Origin: JANSXG01 sp024743075 | GTDB taxonomy: Bacteria > Planctomycetota > Phycisphaerae > Phycisphaerales > UBA1924 | DNA length: 64,000 bases | Direction: 5' to 3' | Assembly (NCBI GenBank): GCA_042140185.1 | Contig: CP159477.1 | Span: 2,790,001-2,854,000, forward strand | Part shown: piece after piece, positions 62,170-64,000 of the stretch | Position numbering within the stretch: the stretch's first letter is position 1 | Layout of the letters: the number at the start of each line of letters is the position of its first letter | Position numbers and translations under genes: made by a program | The notes under the pieces: model-generated | The model's database searches: none | Told to the model about the DNA's origin: nothing | The model's input: the letters and a program-made list of their open reading frames with translations, nothing else

Positions 62170-64000
62170 ATGGCCGAATCCGACGCCGCGACCAACGCCA
62201 AGCCGTCCTCCACCCCCGCTCCGGTGAAGAAGACCGACTACGGTGCCGACCAGATCCGTATCCTCGAAGGCCTCGAGGCGGTGCGAAAACGCCCGGGCAT
62301 GTACATCGGTGACACGGGTCTCGCGGGCCTGCACCACCTCTGCTGGGAGGCGGTCGACAACTCGATCGACGAGTGCATGGCCGGTCGCGCCACGACCGTG
62401 ACCGTCCGCGTCCACGCCGACGGCTCGCTGAGCGTCTCTGACGACGGCGTGGGCATCCCCGTCGAGATCAAGAAGCACGACAACCCGATCTACAACGGCA
62501 AGCCGGCGGTCGAACTGGTCATGACCGTGCTCCACGCCGGCGGCAAGTTCGGCGAAGAGAACTCGGCGTACAAAGTGTCCGGCGGCCTGCACGGCGTGGG
62601 CATCTCCTGCGTGAACGCGCTCTCGGAGCGCCTGATCGTCGAGATCCATCGCGACGGGCAGGTCCACAAGATCGGCTTCACGCGCGGCGTCACCACCGAA
62701 CCGCTGCACGTGATCGGTGAGATCTCCCCTGACGCGTCGCGCCAGTCGGGCACGACCGTCACCTTCAAGCCCGACTCCCAGATTTTCCCGGACACCGAGT
62801 GGAACTTCGCCACGCTCAGCCACCGCCTGCGCGAACTGGCGTACCTGAACCCCGGCACGAACATCCGCATCGTCGACGAGCGCGTCGGCGCCGACGGCAA
62901 GCCCAAGGACGAGTCCTACCGCTTCGATCGCGGTCTGTTCGAGTATGTCGAGCACATCAACGCCAACAAGGGCACGCTGCACGAGATCGTGCACATCGCC
63001 GGAGAGAACGAGGACTCGGGGCTGTCGCTCGAGGTCGCCTTCCAGTTCAACGACTCGTACTCCGAACTGATGCTGTGCTTCGCCAACAACATCCGCACGG
63101 TCGACGGCGGCACGCACCTCTCGGGCTTCAAGACCGCGCTCACGCGCACGCTGAACAACTACATCAAGAGCGCGAACCTCATCAAAGCCAAGGACCCGGT
63201 GCCCTCCGGCGACGACTGGCGCGAAGGGCTCGCGGCGGTCATCAGCGTCAAACTGCCCGACCCGCAGTTCGAGGGTCAGACCAAGGGCAAGCTGCGCAAC
63301 ACCGAGGTCGAGGGCTTCGTCAGCGCGATCGTCGGCGACAAGCTGCAGACCTGGCTGGAGGAGCACCCCTCCGAGGCCAAGAAGATCTGCATGAAGGGCA
63401 TCACCGCGGCCCAGGCACGCGAGGCGGCCCGCAAGGCCCGCGACCTCACGAGGCGCAAGAGCGCGCTCGAGAGCGGCTCCATGCCCCACAAGCTGCGCGA
63501 CTGCACCACCAAGGACGTCGATCGCTCGGAGATGTTCATCGTCGAAGGCGATTCCGCGGGCGGTTCGGCGACGCAGGGTCGCAACGTGGAGACGCAGGCC
63601 ATCCTGCCGCTCCGGGGCAAGCTGCTGAACGTCGAGAAAGCTCGCCTCGACAAGGTGCTGGCGTTCGAGGAGATCCGCACGCTCATCGCGGCGCTCAAGT
63701 GCGGCATCGGCTCTGACTTCGACATCAGCCGCCTGCGCTACGGCCGGATCATCATCATGACCGACGCCGACGTCGACGGTTCGCACATCCGCACGCTGCT
63801 GCTGACCTTCTTCTTCCGCCAGATGCCCGAACTGATCCGTCGGGGCAAGATCTTCATCGCCCAGCCGCCGCTGTACCAGGTCACGCGCAATCGCAAGAGC
63901 CAGTACGTGATCAACGAGCGCCAGATGGACGACGTGCTCATCAGCCTCGGGACCGACGGTGCCTCCCTGCAAGTCCGCGAGATCGAACTGATCGAGGAGT
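62170..64000 (+). CDS. gyrB: DNA gyrase subunit B (N-terminal part)
   Basis: Cut by the right edge after about 610 codons. A Pro/Ala/Lys-rich extension of about 20 residues comes before the GHKL ATPase domain: YGADQIRILEGLEAVRKRPG, DNSIDECMAG (catalytic Glu/Asn), VSDDGVGIPV, LHAGGKFGEE, YKVSGGLHGVGISCVNAL. The transducer domain follows, then the TOPRIM start FIVEGDSAGGSA and DADVDGSHIRTLLLTFF. Gyrase introduces negative supercoils. The leader carries a TATAAT and a palindrome. The C-terminal part is outside the window, so length cannot be checked. Confidence 0.96.
   Translation, partial: MAESDAATNAKPSSTPAPVKKTDYGADQIRILEGLEAVRKRPGMYIGDTGLAGLHHLCWEAVDNSIDECMAGRATTVTVRVHADGSLSVSDDGVGIPVEIKKHDNPIYNGKPAVELVMTVLHAGGKFGEENSAYKVSGGLHGVGISCVNALSERLIVEIHRDGQVHKIGFTRGVTTEPLHVIGEISPDASRQSGTTVTFKPDSQIFPDTEWNFATLSHRLRELAYLNPGTNIRIVDERVGADGKPKDESYRFDRGLFEYVEHINANKGTLHEIVHIAGENEDSGLSLEVAFQFNDSYSELMLCFANNIRTVDGGTHLSGFKTALTRTLNNYIKSANLIKAKDPVPSGDDWREGLAAVISVKLPDPQFEGQTKGKLRNTEVEGFVSAIVGDKLQTWLEEHPSEAKKICMKGITAAQAREAARKARDLTRRKSALESGSMPHKLRDCTTKDVDRSEMFIVEGDSAGGSATQGRNVETQAILPLRGKLLNVEKARLDKVLAFEEIRTLIAALKCGIGSDFDISRLRYGRIIIMTDADVDGSHIRTLLLTFFFRQMPELIRRGKIFIAQPPLYQVTRNRKSQYVINERQMDDVLISLGTDGASLQVREIELIEE

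Noticed and set aside
1..64000. CRISPR arrays, prophage, insertion sequences, replication origin
   Set aside because: No regularly spaced repeats, transposase, integrase or phage structural gene, and no DnaA-box cluster was seen. gyrB at the edge alone does not mark an origin.

Overview
The window looks like chromosomal DNA of a planctomycete, most likely of the class Phycisphaerae. The evidence is high G+C content, a lipid A / outer-membrane assembly cluster with a fused LpxC-FabZ, three PEP-CTERM-type secreted proteins, two secreted proteins ending in Cys-flanked dockerin/EF-hand repeats, a tricorn-like protease and a Ser/Thr protein kinase. No phage, transposase, integrase or CRISPR array was seen; this is mostly housekeeping chromosome with a few accessory envelope genes.

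Layout. 1-2000: end of a membrane protein, then a minus-strand trio (cysteine-cluster secreted protein, HMA-domain lipoprotein, beta-barrel protein) that reads like an extracytoplasmic metal-handling set. 2034-8805: minus-strand bamA, skp/ompH, lpxD, lpxC-fabZ, lpxA. 9-11.5 kb: small membrane protein, then an ECF sigma factor with a membrane anti-sigma-like partner. 11.6-14.8 kb: purB (with an unusual internal insertion), a PEP-CTERM-like protein, MgtC. 14.9-18.4 kb: tricorn-like protease with three frame breaks. 18.5-19.2 kb: tRNA-Arg(ACG) and rpsT. 19.2-20.8 kb: LamG-like dockerin protein and a charged helical protein. 21-29.9 kb: old yellow enzyme, CPBP protease, GroES-like protein, aroA, MsbA-like ABC exporter, two tandem paralogous membrane proteins of unknown family, der. 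30-33.8 kb: hybrid histidine kinase translationally coupled to a periplasmic binding protein. 34-36.5 kb: fructosamine-kinase-like protein, purK, purE. 37-40 kb: S8 protease with dockerin. 40.6-45.4 kb: mnmE, yidC, metallophosphoesterase. 45.8-47.1 kb: two clpP genes. 47.2-50.7 kb: two lipoproteins, an amidase, a protein kinase. 50.8-57.3 kb: ThiF/MoeB, GNAT, a membrane-anchored protein, ribBA (with a degenerate RibA half), glyA, FMN reductase. 57.4-59.1 kb: tandem PEP-CTERM paralogs. 59.3-64 kb: trmL, 5-FCL, a LysM/L,D-transpeptidase and the start of gyrB.

Six otherwise intact genes (tricorn protease, ABC exporter, hybrid kinase, purK, yidC, glyA) contain ten frame breaks in total. Several of these genes should be essential. 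Four breaks are repaired by adding two bases inside a CGCG run, which points to systematic sequence errors rather than pseudogenes; I annotate these genes across the breaks.

The best candidates for something new are the metal-handling trio, the PurB insertion with its own base composition, the duplicated membrane-protein family behind the ABC exporter, the binding-protein/hybrid-kinase pair, the RibBA protein that has lost the RibA zinc site, and the leader palindrome of gyrB.
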